64,000 nucleotides of DNA from Curtobacterium sp. VKM Ac-1376 (GTDB lineage: Bacteria; Actinomycetota; Actinomycetes; Actinomycetales; Microbacteriaceae). Position 1 is the stretch's first letter; every line of letters starts with the position of its first letter. Position numbers and translations under genes: made by a program. The notes beneath the pieces were generated by a model that worked only from the letters and a program-made list of their open reading frames with translations, was not told the origin of the DNA and searched no databases. Of this stretch, positions 44,121-52,893 are shown piece after piece. Location of the stretch: contig NZ_JADKRV010000001.1 of assembly GCF_015351025.1 (NCBI RefSeq), positions 186,001 to 250,000 on the forward strand, in the 5' to 3' direction.

Positions 44121-44135
44121 ATGCGTTTGCCGCAT
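44121..44135. promoter_or_regulatory. LysR-type operator
   Basis: ATGCG-N5-CGCAT is a perfect inverted repeat containing the T-N11-A pattern typical of LysR boxes. It lies in the 71-nt space between the divergent lysR and eamA genes, 29 nt before each start. Confidence 0.65.
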
Positions 44136-44163
44136 GCGTTCCGCTGGTCCGACACTAGGCGAC

Positions 44164-45069
44164 GTGAACGCCCTCCTCTACGCCCTCGTCGCACTCACCT
44201 GGGGGTCGAGCTTCCTCTTCGCGAAGATCGGTCTCGACGGGCTCGCCCCGCAGCAGGTCGCCACCGTGCGGACCGTCCTCGGCGGCCTGACGCTCGTCGT
44301 CGTGCTGGTCGCGACGCGTCGTCGGTGGCCCCGTGAACCGCGGACCTGGGCGCACCTGGCAGTCGTCGCGGTGTTCCTCAACGCGGTGCCGTCGTCCCTG
44401 ATGGCGTGGGCGGAGCAGACCGTGCCGTCCGGGCTCGCGAGCATCTACAACGCCACGACACCGATCATGACGCTGGCGGCGCTCGCCGTGCTCGTGCCCT
44501 CCGAACGGCTGCGCGGTCGGCAGGTGCTCGGCATCGTGCTCGGCATCGTCGGGGTGCTCGTGCTCGTCGGCCCGTGGGACGTCCTGACGGACCCCGCCGT
44601 GCTGGCGAGCGTCCCCGGCCAGGTCGCGCTGCTCGGCATGACCGCGTCCTACGGCATCGGGCTCGCCTACCTGCGGCGGGTGGCCGTGGCGAGCGCGTAC
44701 GACCCCGTCACACTGGCGACGGTCCAGCTGACGCTGGCCTCCGTGATGCTCCTGCTGGTCGCGCCCGTCATCGCGACCGGTCCGGTGCAGCTGGACGGGA
44801 GGATCGTGGCCGCGATGATCGCGCTCGGTTGCGTCGGCACGGGGCTGGCCTACGCCTGGAACACACGGCTCGTGCAGGCATGGGGCGCCGGCCGCGCCTC
44901 CACGGTCACCTACCTGACGCCGGTGGTCGGGGTGGCGCTCGGCGTGCTCGTCCTGGGGGAGCGGGTGCGGTGGAACGAACCCGTCGGCGGTCTCGTCGTG
45001 CTGCTCGGCATCGCCCTGGCCTCCGGGGCGCTCGTCCGCCGGAGGACACCGTCGACGGCTGCGGCCTGA
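44164..45069 (+). CDS. EamA/DMT family exporter
   Basis: GTG 44164 is used; GACACT ends 7 nt before it, suggesting a leaderless message. The 301-residue protein has ten hydrophobic helices in two EamA repeats (YALVALTWGSSFLFAKIGLD near the start and LGCVGTGLAYAWNTRLVQ in the second half). DMT proteins export metabolites such as amino acids. Control by the divergent LysR regulator is likely. The UbiA gene follows after 33 nt. Confidence 0.88.
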   Translation: MNALLYALVALTWGSSFLFAKIGLDGLAPQQVATVRTVLGGLTLVVVLVATRRRWPREPRTWAHLAVVAVFLNAVPSSLMAWAEQTVPSGLASIYNATTPIMTLAALAVLVPSERLRGRQVLGIVLGIVGVLVLVGPWDVLTDPAVLASVPGQVALLGMTASYGIGLAYLRRVAVASAYDPVTLATVQLTLASVMLLLVAPVIATGPVQLDGRIVAAMIALGCVGTGLAYAWNTRLVQAWGAGRASTVTYLTPVVGVALGVLVLGERVRWNEPVGGLVVLLGIALASGALVRRRTPSTAAA

Positions 45070-45102
45070 GCGGCGAGCCCCGACGATCCGTAGCCTGGCC
45101 GG

Positions 45103-45972
45103 ATGACCGCCGGTCCGAAGCCCTCCGTCGTGCGCCTCCTGTTCGCCTCGTCGCACCCGGGACCCACCGTGACCGTCACGGTCCTCGCGGCGGTGATCGC
45201 GGCGGCGGTCGGACACCCGGTGTGGCTCGTGGCGTCGGTGGCGCTGACGGTCCTGGCGGGACAGCTGTCCATCGGCCTGGCGAACGACTGGATCGACGCG
45301 GACCGTGACCGTGCCGTCGGGCGGAGCGACAAGCCCGTGGCTCGCGGGCTCATCGCGGTCGGGACCGTGCGGACCGCCGCGGTCGGGACAGCCGGGGCCG
45401 CCGTGGTGGTCTCGCTGTTGCTCGGGCCCGTGGCCGCGGTCGCGCACCTGGTGCTCGTCGCGGCCGGTTGGGCCTACGACGCCGGGTTGAAGCGCACGGT
45501 GTGGTCCGTGGCGCCGTTCGTCGTCGCGTTCGGCCTGCTCCCCGTCGTCGCCGTCGCCGCCGGTCCCGAGGGGCAGTGGCCGACCTGGTGGGCGATCGCG
45601 ACGGGCGCGGTGTTCGGGATCGCGATCCACTGCACGAACGTCCTGCCCGACCTGGTCGACGACGCCGCGACCGGGGTCCGGGGCTTCCCGCACCGGCTCG
45701 GGCTCCGTGGTGCTGGTGTCGTCGCGTTCGGCTCGCTCGTCGTCGCGGCTGCCCTGGTGCTCGGTGGGCAGGTGCTGGGCGACGACCCGGTGCGCGGCCG
45801 CGGGGTCCTCCTCGCGGTGGTCGGTGCCGTCGTGGTGCTGGGGCTGGCGGTCGTCGGCGTCCGGCTGGTGCTCGCCGGGCGGGCGTCGCGCACCCTGTTC
45901 CGGCTCGTCATCACCTCGTCGCTCGTGCTCGTCGTCGAGCTCGGGTTCGCGGGCGCACGGCTCGTGGTCTGA
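45103..45972 (+). CDS. UbiA family prenyltransferase
   Basis: The protein has 289 residues, about eight to nine membrane helices and the first Asp-rich motif NDWIDADRD; the second motif reads DLVDDAATG. UbiA enzymes join a polyprenyl diphosphate to an aromatic or other acceptor at the membrane. Its prenyl donor would come from the mevalonate route. TAGCCT at 45091-45096 lies 6 nt before the ATG, so the gene may have its own leaderless promoter. The acceptor cannot be read from sequence. Confidence 0.85.
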   Translation: MTAGPKPSVVRLLFASSHPGPTVTVTVLAAVIAAAVGHPVWLVASVALTVLAGQLSIGLANDWIDADRDRAVGRSDKPVARGLIAVGTVRTAAVGTAGAAVVVSLLLGPVAAVAHLVLVAAGWAYDAGLKRTVWSVAPFVVAFGLLPVVAVAAGPEGQWPTWWAIATGAVFGIAIHCTNVLPDLVDDAATGVRGFPHRLGLRGAGVVAFGSLVVAAALVLGGQVLGDDPVRGRGVLLAVVGAVVVLGLAVVGVRLVLAGRASRTLFRLVITSSLVLVVELGFAGARLVV

Positions 45973-45998
45973 CGAGCCGGAGCAGGTGACGCGAGCCG

Positions 45999-47210
45999 TC
46001 AGGCCCAGCGCATCGCGTAGAGACGGGCCAGGCCGTGTGCGGTCGGCAGCGACAGGACGGTCCTGAGCAGCGCCTCCCGACCGACCGCCGTGACCGGGCC
46101 GAGCGGACGGCCGAGTGCCATGTTCACCTCGGCCTGTCGTGCCGCGCGCCGCGCGACGGCCTGGCGGCGGTCGGCGTGGCCGGGCCAGGGGCCGGCGACG
46201 CCGGTGCGCACCGCGCCGGCGAGCAGGGGTGCGAGCTCGGCCGCGTCGAGCCAGCCGAGGTTCATGCCCTGGCCGCCGATCGGGCTGATCTCGTGTGCGG
46301 CGTCCCCGACGAGCACGACCCGTCCGACGCCCACGCGCTCCGCGGTGCGTCGTCGGACCCCGAAGGTGCTCGTCATCGTGCATGTCGACGGGTCGGGCTC
46401 GATCCCGGTGCGTGCGGTGACGATCTCCGCCAGGCGAGCCGCGGTGGCGGGGTCCGGGCTGCCGTCCCGTCCGGTGCCGGTGCCGGTGCCGGTGCCGGTG
46501 CCGGTGCCGGTGCTGGTCTCCGACACGAGTGCCACGTACCGCCGCCGCCCTCCGGGCAGCGGGAAGGACTCGACCACGCCGTCCGGACCGACGTCGACCA
46601 GCGCTGCCGAGCGATCGGAAGGGTCCTCCGGATCGGCGAAGTCGCCCATCACGTAGCGGTCCGGGTAGTCGCGCCCGGTGGTGCCGATGCCGAGCAGGTC
46701 GCGAACGGTGCTCCTCGCGCCGTCGGCGCCGACCACGAAGGCGGCCCGGACGGTGACGACGGCTCCGTCCGGGCCGGTGCCCGCGGCGTCCACGTGGTCG
46801 GGGTGCCGGTTCAGCGCGGTCAGGGTGGTCCCGGTGCAGAGCGCTGCGGGTGCCGTGGCGTCGAGCCGGGCGCGCAGGAGTGCCTCGGTGCGGTGCTGGT
46901 CGAGTGTCGCCACGTACGGGTGCGTCGGTGACGCGTGGTCGAAGGACAGGCTGCCGAGGGTGCGGCCGCGGCTCCGGGCGACGCCCGCACGGACCAGGAC
47001 GGCCTCGGCGAGGACCGGGGTGTCCAGTCCGATAGCGGCGAACGCGTCGAGCGAGGGCGGGTGGATCCCGATCGCGCGGGATCCGGCCGGGGGCTCCGCT
47101 CGGCGTTCCCACACCCGGACGTCGAGGCCACGCGTGGCGAGGAGGGCGGCGAGGAACACCCCGACGGGGCCACCGCCGACCACGAGGACGTCCGTCCGTT
47201 CCGAGTGCAC
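45999..47210 (-). CDS. FAD-dependent aromatic-hydroxylase-type monooxygenase
   Basis: The protein has 403 residues with the dinucleotide motif VLVVGGGPVGVFLAALLATRG, a DG-type motif GADGARSTVRDLLG and the FAD ribityl motif LVGDAAHEISPIGGQGMNLG. This is the FAD_binding_3 (PheA/TfdB-like) class that hydroxylates aromatics with NAD(P)H and oxygen. A Thr-Gly run near residues 230-246, encoded by seven CCGGTG units, inserts a flexible stretch after the beta-sheet edge. It converges on the UbiA gene with 26 nt between; whether they act on the same product is unknown. Confidence 0.85.
   Translation of the reverse strand: MHSERTDVLVVGGGPVGVFLAALLATRGLDVRVWERRAEPPAGSRAIGIHPPSLDAFAAIGLDTPVLAEAVLVRAGVARSRGRTLGSLSFDHASPTHPYVATLDQHRTEALLRARLDATAPAALCTGTTLTALNRHPDHVDAAGTGPDGAVVTVRAAFVVGADGARSTVRDLLGIGTTGRDYPDRYVMGDFADPEDPSDRSAALVDVGPDGVVESFPLPGGRRRYVALVSETSTGTGTGTGTGTGTGRDGSPDPATAARLAEIVTARTGIEPDPSTCTMTSTFGVRRRTAERVGVGRVVLVGDAAHEISPIGGQGMNLGWLDAAELAPLLAGAVRTGVAGPWPGHADRRQAVARRAARQAEVNMALGRPLGPVTAVGREALLRTVLSLPTAHGLARLYAMRWA
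46471..46512. repeat. In-frame hexanucleotide microsatellite (CCGGTG)7
   Basis: Seven perfect CCGGTG units encode a Thr-Gly run in the FAD monooxygenase on the minus strand. Unit changes would keep the frame and alter only loop length. Confidence 0.95.
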
Positions 47211-47338
47211 GGAGCGAGCCTACGGAGCGATGCACCCGGATGTGCCGAGAGCGATGGGCCACTCCGCCTGGCCGGGCTCCCACGTGCACCGGAGTTGTCT
47301 GCCCGCGAGGGGACAGATCAGCACCTGGAGGTTTCACC

Positions 47339-48040
47339 ATGAGCACACCCGACGACCGCACTCGACCCGACGTCGACGCCGCGCGGAGTGACGCGGGGAC
47401 GGGGACGGGGACGGGGCCGGCGCAGGGCGACGGCCGGCCGACCCGTGCCGTCCCGGCGGAACGCGGAGCGACCCAGCGTGAGACCGTGCTCGAGCGCGAG
47501 AAGGAGGAGTTCTCCGGCTTCAAGTGGGGGTCGGCCTTCTTTGGCTGGCTCACCGCGACGGGCACGGCCGTGATCCTGACGGCGATCCTCAGCGCGGTGG
47601 GCGCCGGCGTCGGACTCGGCCAGAACGGCGGCGACGTCGACGACGCAGCGAAGGACGTGACCCGGAACGGTGACGTGGTCGGGATCGTCGGAGCGATCGC
47701 CCTCGCGGTGATCCTCTTCGTCGCGTACCTGTGCGGCGGGTACGTCGCCGGCCGGATGGCCCGGTTCGCCGGTGCGAAGCAGGGCATCGCCGTGTGGATC
47801 TGGGCGGTCGTCATCGCGGTCGTCGTGGCCATCGTCACCGCCGTCGCGGGGTCGCAGTTCAACGTGCTCGGCAACGTCAACAGCTTCCCGCGGATCCCGA
47901 TCGACGAGGGCGCCCTCACCGTGACGGGCATCGTGACGGCGATCGTCGTCGCGATCATCAGCCTGGTCGGGGCCGTCCTCGGCGGGATCCTCGGCATGCG
48001 CTACCACCGCCGGGTCGACCGCGTCGGCCTCGGCCGCTGA
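47339..48040 (+). CDS. Four-helix membrane protein, stress-protein neighbour
   Basis: ATG 47339 follows a GGAG site by 8 nt. The 233-residue protein has a charged, disordered N-terminus (with a short GT repeat from three GGGGAC units), then KEEFSGFKWGSAFFGWLTATG and about four membrane helices. The layout resembles YrzE-like membrane proteins. The PRC/DUF2382 gene follows after 44 nt and is probably co-expressed. Function is unknown. Confidence 0.65.
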   Translation: MSTPDDRTRPDVDAARSDAGTGTGTGPAQGDGRPTRAVPAERGATQRETVLEREKEEFSGFKWGSAFFGWLTATGTAVILTAILSAVGAGVGLGQNGGDVDDAAKDVTRNGDVVGIVGAIALAVILFVAYLCGGYVAGRMARFAGAKQGIAVWIWAVVIAVVVAIVTAVAGSQFNVLGNVNSFPRIPIDEGALTVTGIVTAIVVAIISLVGAVLGGILGMRYHRRVDRVGLGR

Positions 48041-48084
48041 GGCCGCCCGGCCCACCAGCACGACAGCACGGAAGGGAACACACG

Positions 48085-49023
48085 ATGATCGACTCCACGA
48101 ACCTGAACAGCGTCTTCGGCGCCCAGGTCACCGATCCCGACGGCGCCAAGGTCGGCACCGTCAAGCAGGTCTACGTCGACCAGCACGACGGCCACCCGCT
48201 CTTCGCGAGCGTCAGCACGGGGCTCTTCGGGCGCTCCGAGTCCTTCGTACCGCTGGAGGGGGCCGACCTCAGCGGTGACGAGCTCCGCGTGGCCTACGGC
48301 AAGGACCAGATCAAGGACGCACCGCGGGTCGAGGGTGACGGCGAGCTCAGCGACGAGGAACAGGACCGCGTCTTCGACCACTACGGGATCGGCGGCGGCC
48401 AGCAGGCGGGGCAGCAGACCGGGCAGCAGATCGGCACCGACGCCGACGCCGACGCCGACTCCGACACGACCGATGCGACGACCGGTACGGACCCCGACCT
48501 GACTGCTGGTGCTGCCGGGCAGGACACGTCCGCCTCGTCGGGCGCTGCCGGGCAGGACACGTCCGCGTCGGCCGGCCAGGACACGACCCGCTCCGCAGGG
48601 CACGACACGACCCGCTCCGCAGGGCACGACACCTCGGGTCCGGACACCGACGACGCGATGACCCGTTCCGAGGAGCGCCTCGCCGTCGGCACCGAGCAGG
48701 TCCCGGCCGGCCGTGTCCGGCTGCGCAAGCACGTCGTCACCGAGCAGCAGAACGTCACGATCCCGGTGCAGCACGAGGAGCTCCGGGTCGAGACCGAACC
48801 GATCACCGACGCGAACGCCGGTGCGGCGCTCGACGGACCGGCACTGTCCGAGGAACAGCACGAGGTGACCCTGAACGAGGAACGCGTCGTGGTCGACAAG
48901 GAGACCGTGCCGGTCGAGCGCGTCCGGGTCGGCAAGGAGACCGTGACGGAGCAGCAGCAGGTGTCCGAGGACGTCTCCCACGAGGAGATCGACCTGGACC
49001 AGGACGGCTCCACGCGCCCCTGA
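48085..49023 (+). CDS. PRC-barrel and DUF2382 domain stress protein
   Basis: The protein has 312 residues: an N-terminal PRC-barrel (VFGAQVTDPDGAKVGTVKQV), a low-complexity middle and a C-terminal DUF2382 domain with EERVVVDKETVPVERVRVGK. The middle carries DA repeats from GACGCC units (48439-48456) and two perfect 24-bp units (48581-48604, 48605-48628) encoding a Ser-Ala-Gly-His-Asp-Thr-Thr-Arg pattern. Such proteins are common, abundant stress proteins in actinobacteria. It has a GGAAGGG ribosome site and a strong terminator. Confidence 0.85.
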   Translation: MIDSTNLNSVFGAQVTDPDGAKVGTVKQVYVDQHDGHPLFASVSTGLFGRSESFVPLEGADLSGDELRVAYGKDQIKDAPRVEGDGELSDEEQDRVFDHYGIGGGQQAGQQTGQQIGTDADADADSDTTDATTGTDPDLTAGAAGQDTSASSGAAGQDTSASAGQDTTRSAGHDTTRSAGHDTSGPDTDDAMTRSEERLAVGTEQVPAGRVRLRKHVVTEQQNVTIPVQHEELRVETEPITDANAGAALDGPALSEEQHEVTLNEERVVVDKETVPVERVRVGKETVTEQQQVSEDVSHEEIDLDQDGSTRP

Positions 49024-49037
49024 CGCGGGTCCCAGCG

Positions 49038-49079
49038 GGACGGGAGGCGCGGTGCGGGCGGGCACCGCGCCTCCCGTCC
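49038..49079. terminator. Hairpin terminator of the GGGAGGC family
   Basis: A perfect 18-bp stem (49038-49055 with 49062-49079) closes a 6-nt loop GGGCGG. It separates the PRC gene from the convergent TetR gene. The stem belongs to the dispersed GGGAGGC palindrome family. Confidence 0.8.
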
Positions 49080-49172
49080 GTCGTGTGGTCGCGGTGACCG
49101 CGTCTCGGTCGGTTGCGACGCGGCACGCTGCGCGACCACCCAGCGCAGCGCCGCCGGCGCTGGGCACGTGGC

Positions 49173-49745
49173 TCAACGAGCGGACTGCACCAGGTTCGTC
49201 AGGGCGTCCACCCGTTCGTGGGCGATGGCGGCGAAGGGCCGGTCCTCGTCCGCGGCGATCCACTGTGCGAAGGACAGGTGGAACACGGTCACTGCCGTCT
49301 CGGCGGCCATCGTCGCCACCGGTTCGGCGACACCTCGGTCGCGCAGGACCTCGCCGAGGCTGGCCTTCAATGTGGCGAGTTTGCCGAGCTCCCGCTCGCC
49401 GAGGGCCGCGTTCGCGTCGATGATCTCCTGTCGCGCGCGCGACCACACCCGACGCTCCTCGGGGAAGAACGCGGCACTGGCGTCGAGCGCGCGGCGGATC
49501 AGGTCGAACGGCGGGGTGCCGTCGGGTGCGGTGCTGATCGGGTCGATGAACATGCCGAGGAACCCGTCCTGCCCCGCGAAGAGCACCTCGGGCTTGTCGG
49601 CGAAGTGGCGGAAGAAGGTGCGCTCGGTGACCTCGGCCGCGCCGGCGATCTCGGCGACCGTCGTCCTGTCGTAGCCCTGCTCGGCGAAGAGCTGCAGGGC
49701 GACCGCCTGCAGTCGTCCGCGGGTGCCGGGTTGCCAACGAGCCAT
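49173..49745 (-). CDS. TetR-family transcriptional regulator
   Basis: ATG 49745 is preferred to an earlier ATG at 49778. The 190-residue protein has the TetR HTH (LFAEQGYDRTTVAEIAGAAEVTERTFFRHF) at residues 17-46, quoted here as GYDRTTVAEIAGAAEVTERT, and an all-helical ligand domain. It is divergent from an SDR oxidoreductase gene that it probably represses. Confidence 0.88.
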   Translation of the reverse strand: MARWQPGTRGRLQAVALQLFAEQGYDRTTVAEIAGAAEVTERTFFRHFADKPEVLFAGQDGFLGMFIDPISTAPDGTPPFDLIRRALDASAAFFPEERRVWSRARQEIIDANAALGERELGKLATLKASLGEVLRDRGVAEPVATMAAETAVTVFHLSFAQWIAADEDRPFAAIAHERVDALTNLVQSAR

Positions 49746-49755
49746 GGTCAGCAGT

Positions 49756-49815
49756 CTACTGATGACAGCCGCTGACATCGAGTGCTACCGTGACGTCAGT
49801 TCATGACATCAGCGT
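49756..49815. promoter_or_regulatory. Shared TetR/SDR control region
   Basis: Within 60 nt there are related half-sites GATGACA, TGACATC and TGACATC plus the perfect 8-bp palindrome TGACGTCA (49791-49798). The cluster lies between the divergent tetR and SDR genes and is the likely operator of the TetR protein. Confidence 0.5.
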
Positions 49816-49840
49816 CGTGGGCACAGCGAAGGGAACGCAC

Positions 49841-50746
49841 ATGCACGTGTTCGTCACCGGGGCCTCCGGCTGGATCGGCTCCCACACCGTCGACGACCTG
49901 CTCGCCGCCGGACACACCGTCACCGGGCTCGCCCGCTCCGATGCCTCGGCCGCAGCGCTCGAGGTGAAGGGCGCCGGCGTCCTCCGCGGCGACCTCGACG
50001 ACCTCGACGCCATCCGCCGAGGTGCCGCCGAGGCCGAGGGCGTCCTGCACCTCGCCAACAAGCACGACTTCGCGAACCCGGCGGTCTCCGACGCGGCCGA
50101 GCGTGCGTCGATCGAGACGATCGGCGCTGCGCTGGCCGGCAGCGACCGTCCGTTCGTGTTCGCCGCCGGGGTCGCCGGCCTGGCGTCCGGTCGTCCGGCC
50201 ACGGAGGCCGATCCCAACCCGTTCGTCGGTCCGGACGCTCCGCGCGGCGGCGGCGAGAACCGCGGCTTCGACTTCGTCGAGCAGGGCGTCCGCGCCGTCG
50301 CCGCACGGTTCAGCCCGACCACCCACGGCACGGGTGACCACGGGTTCGTCGCGTACATCGTCGACGCCGCCCGGCAGCACGGGGTCTCGGCGTACATCGG
50401 CGAGGGCACGAACCGCTGGGCGGCCGTGCACGTCACCGACGCCGCCCGGCTCGTGCGGCTCGGGCTCGAACAGGCACCGGCGGGCACCCGGATGCACGCC
50501 GTGGCGGAGACGGGCATCTCCACACGGGCGATCGCCGAGGCCATCGGCGAGGGACTCGGGCTGCCCGTCACCTCGGTCGACCCCGCCGACGCACCCGCGC
50601 ACTTCGGGTTCATGGCGTCGTTCTTCGGCATGGAGATGTCCGCCACGTCCGAGGCCACACGAGAGCTGCTCGGCTGGGAGCCCACCGGCCCCGGCCTGCT
50701 CGAGGACATCGCCGCCGGCGCGTACTCCGACGTCCGGGTCCCGTAG
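49841..50746 (+). CDS. Extended/atypical SDR-family NAD(P) oxidoreductase
   Basis: ATG 49841 follows GAAGGGA. The 301-residue protein starts with the Rossmann motif VFVTGASGWIGSHTVDDLL. The usual YxxxK pair is not visible at the expected place, which fits atypical SDRs of the epimerase-like group. It ends SEATRELLGWEPTGPGLLED. Divergent TetR control suggests a role in handling some toxic or signalling compound. The substrate is unknown. Confidence 0.8.
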   Translation: MHVFVTGASGWIGSHTVDDLLAAGHTVTGLARSDASAAALEVKGAGVLRGDLDDLDAIRRGAAEAEGVLHLANKHDFANPAVSDAAERASIETIGAALAGSDRPFVFAAGVAGLASGRPATEADPNPFVGPDAPRGGGENRGFDFVEQGVRAVAARFSPTTHGTGDHGFVAYIVDAARQHGVSAYIGEGTNRWAAVHVTDAARLVRLGLEQAPAGTRMHAVAETGISTRAIAEAIGEGLGLPVTSVDPADAPAHFGFMASFFGMEMSATSEATRELLGWEPTGPGLLEDIAAGAYSDVRVP

Positions 50747-50801
50747 GGGCGCGGACGCGGCGGCCGGGAACGCGGCGGCGCCACACCGCGCACCACACAC
50801 C

Positions 50802-50843
50802 GGCCGGGAGGCCCGTGACGGCGCCGCCACGGGCCTCCCGGCC
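50802..50843. terminator. Hairpin terminator of the GGGAGGCC family
   Basis: A perfect 16-bp stem (50802-50817 with 50828-50843) surrounds a 10-nt loop. It lies between the convergent SDR and NADH dehydrogenase genes and shares GGGAGGCCCGTG with the palindromes at 24179 and 14955. Confidence 0.8.
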
Positions 50844-50893
50844 GTCACACCCCGTGCCCACCGCAGAAGCGACCGCGTGAGCGCTCCCGGCGG

Positions 50894-52192
50894 CTACTCC
50901 GCCTTCTGCAGCTGCCAGGGGTCGGGCTCCCGGTCGCCGTTCGGGCGCACAGGGCGCACGTCGCCGACGATCGGGATCGAGCGCTTCCGCATGAACCACA
51001 CGTACCGGACGAAGAAGTGCGTCAGGGTCGACATCCGGTTGCCGGCGCCGAGCAGGCTCGTGATGTGCACGAACACCCACGCGAGCCACGCGATCGGGCC
51101 GACCATCGTGATCCCACCCCGCAGCTGAGCGACCGCGGCGTTCGTGCCGATCGTCGCCATCGTGCCCTTGTCGAAGTACTTGAAGCGCTCGGTGGCCTTG
51201 CCCTCGAGCAGGCGCACGATCTGCCGCGCCGAGTGTCGACCACCCTGCAGCGCCGGCTGTGCGAGCTGGGCGAGGGCGTCGTCCTGCGCGGCGATGTCGC
51301 CGGCGGAGAAGATCCGCTCCGCGCCCTTCACGCTGAGGTCGTCGTTCACCTGGATGCGGCCGCCGTGGGTCTGCGGGAGGCCCCAGCCGGCGACCTCCTT
51401 GTGCGCGGACACACCGGTCGCCCAGATGACCTGGGAGGCCGGGATGAACTCGCCCTCGGCGGTCATGACGCCGTCGCGCTTGACCTCGGAGACGCCGGTG
51501 TCGAGCCGGAGCACGACGCCGCGCTTCCGCAGGACCTTGGCGGCGTAGCGACGCAGGCGCGGTGCGAAGGGCTTGAGGAGCTCACCGCTCCGGTGCACCA
51601 GGGTGATCGAGATGTTGCCGCGCTCGATCTCCGGGTAGGCGCCGACGAGCGCCTGGTCGCGGAGTTCCGCGAGGGCGCCGGCCATCTCGACGCCGGTCGC
51701 ACCGCCGCCGACGATCACGATGCGGATCTCGTCGGGACCCTGGTTCGCCGCCGCTTCTTCGAGGCGGGTGAACAGCTCGTCCCGGATCCGGAGGGCCTGC
51801 GAGCGGGAGTACATCGAGTACGCGTACTCGTAGGCGCCCGGGGTGCCGAAGTAGCTCGTGTTCACGCCGTTGGCGAGGATCAGGTAGTCGTAGTGCAGGT
51901 GCTCGCCGTCGGACATCTCGGCGATGCGCTCGTCGGTGCGGATGCCGGTGAGCAGGCCGTGCCGGAACTCCGCGTTCGACTGTCGGGCGCGGAGCGAACG
52001 CAGGAAGTAGGTCACGTCGCCGGCGTTCAGGCCGCCCGTCGCCACCTGGTACATGAGCGGCTGGAACATGTTGTAGACGTGGCGGTCGACCAGGGTGACC
52101 CGCACCGGAGCGTCGGCGAGTTCGCGCATGGCGGCGACCCCGGCGAATCCACCGCCGACGATGACGACGTGCGGGCGGGTGTCCTGGGTCAT
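50894..52192 (-). CDS. ndh: Type II NADH dehydrogenase (NDH-2)
   Basis: ATG 52192 has GGAG upstream. The 432-residue protein has the FAD motif VVIVGGGFAGVAAMREL, the NADH motif IVIVGGGATGVEMAGALAEL, the GDIAAQDDALAQLAQPALQGG (quoted in part: LAQLAQPALQGG) quinone-site region and a hydrophobic C-terminal patch (PIAWLAWVFVHITSLLG) that docks on the membrane. NDH-2 passes NADH electrons to menaquinone without proton pumping. The gene is monocistronic. Confidence 0.93.
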   Translation of the reverse strand: MTQDTRPHVVIVGGGFAGVAAMRELADAPVRVTLVDRHVYNMFQPLMYQVATGGLNAGDVTYFLRSLRARQSNAEFRHGLLTGIRTDERIAEMSDGEHLHYDYLILANGVNTSYFGTPGAYEYAYSMYSRSQALRIRDELFTRLEEAAANQGPDEIRIVIVGGGATGVEMAGALAELRDQALVGAYPEIERGNISITLVHRSGELLKPFAPRLRRYAAKVLRKRGVVLRLDTGVSEVKRDGVMTAEGEFIPASQVIWATGVSAHKEVAGWGLPQTHGGRIQVNDDLSVKGAERIFSAGDIAAQDDALAQLAQPALQGGRHSARQIVRLLEGKATERFKYFDKGTMATIGTNAAVAQLRGGITMVGPIAWLAWVFVHITSLLGAGNRMSTLTHFFVRYVWFMRKRSIPIVGDVRPVRPNGDREPDPWQLQKAE

Positions 52193-52283
52193 GCTTGCTC
52201 CGGTGTTCCTCGGCTGGCGGATGGTCACCATCGAGGGTACGCGCGGTTTCCCGTGTCGAATGACGGCCCCGCCCGCGGGCAGA

Positions 52284-52811
52284 TCAGCTCCCGGTGCCGC
52301 TGTCGCTGCCGTCCGTGCTGCCACTGCCGTCGCTGCTGCCGGAGCCGTACCCGGGTGCCTGCCCGGTGCCGTTGCCCGGGAACTGGTTCGTGCCGCCGTT
52401 CGTGCCGGGCACCTGCGTCGTGGACTGCGACTGGTCGCCGCCGATCTCGTGTCCGATGGCGAAGCCGATCCCCCCGCCGATGAGGAGTGCCGCGAGTCCG
52501 ACGATGGCCGCCAGGATCGGCCAGAACCACGGCGGCTTCGGCGCGTTGTTCCTCCGGTTCGTCGGGGCCGCGGCGCCGTACCAGGGGGTGGCGCCGTTCG
52601 GGGCGCCGGGGTTCCAGGCGCCGGTGTCTGCGCGGTACGGCTGCTGCTGGGCGGACGGGCCCGACGGGGTGCTGTGGTCGGGTGCGGGGGTCTCGAGGGT
52701 CGCCGTGGAGGTCGGCGTCGGGGCTGAACCCCAGCCGGCCGACGACGCTGCGTGGGGAGTCCGGGGGGAACCGTCCGGCTCGTGACCGTTCGTGGGAGTG
52801 GTGTCGCTCAT
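52284..52811 (-). CDS. Single-helix membrane protein with low-complexity ends
   Basis: The protein has 175 residues: a Pro/Thr/Ala-rich cytoplasmic region, one membrane helix (about 94-118, PPWFWPILAAIVGLAALLIG) and a Gly/Ser/Asp-rich outer tail with SDGSGSTDGSDSG repeats. The pattern is common in actinobacterial surface-associated hypothetical proteins. No function can be assigned. Confidence 0.6.
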   Translation of the reverse strand: MSDTTPTNGHEPDGSPRTPHAASSAGWGSAPTPTSTATLETPAPDHSTPSGPSAQQQPYRADTGAWNPGAPNGATPWYGAAAPTNRRNNAPKPPWFWPILAAIVGLAALLIGGGIGFAIGHEIGGDQSQSTTQVPGTNGGTNQFPGNGTGQAPGYGSGSSDGSGSTDGSDSGTGS

Positions 52812-52893
52812 GCCAGGAGTGCACACCGCTCGGCTATGGGCAGCCGATGACGAGGCTGACCCGGTGCTGCGAACCGCCGCGTAGCCTCGGATC

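Noticed and set aside
44155..47997. Minus-strand open frame of about 1280 codons
   Set aside because: It covers eamA, ubiA and the FAD monooxygenase in the wrong frames and reads as low-complexity His/Arg/Asp; a shadow.
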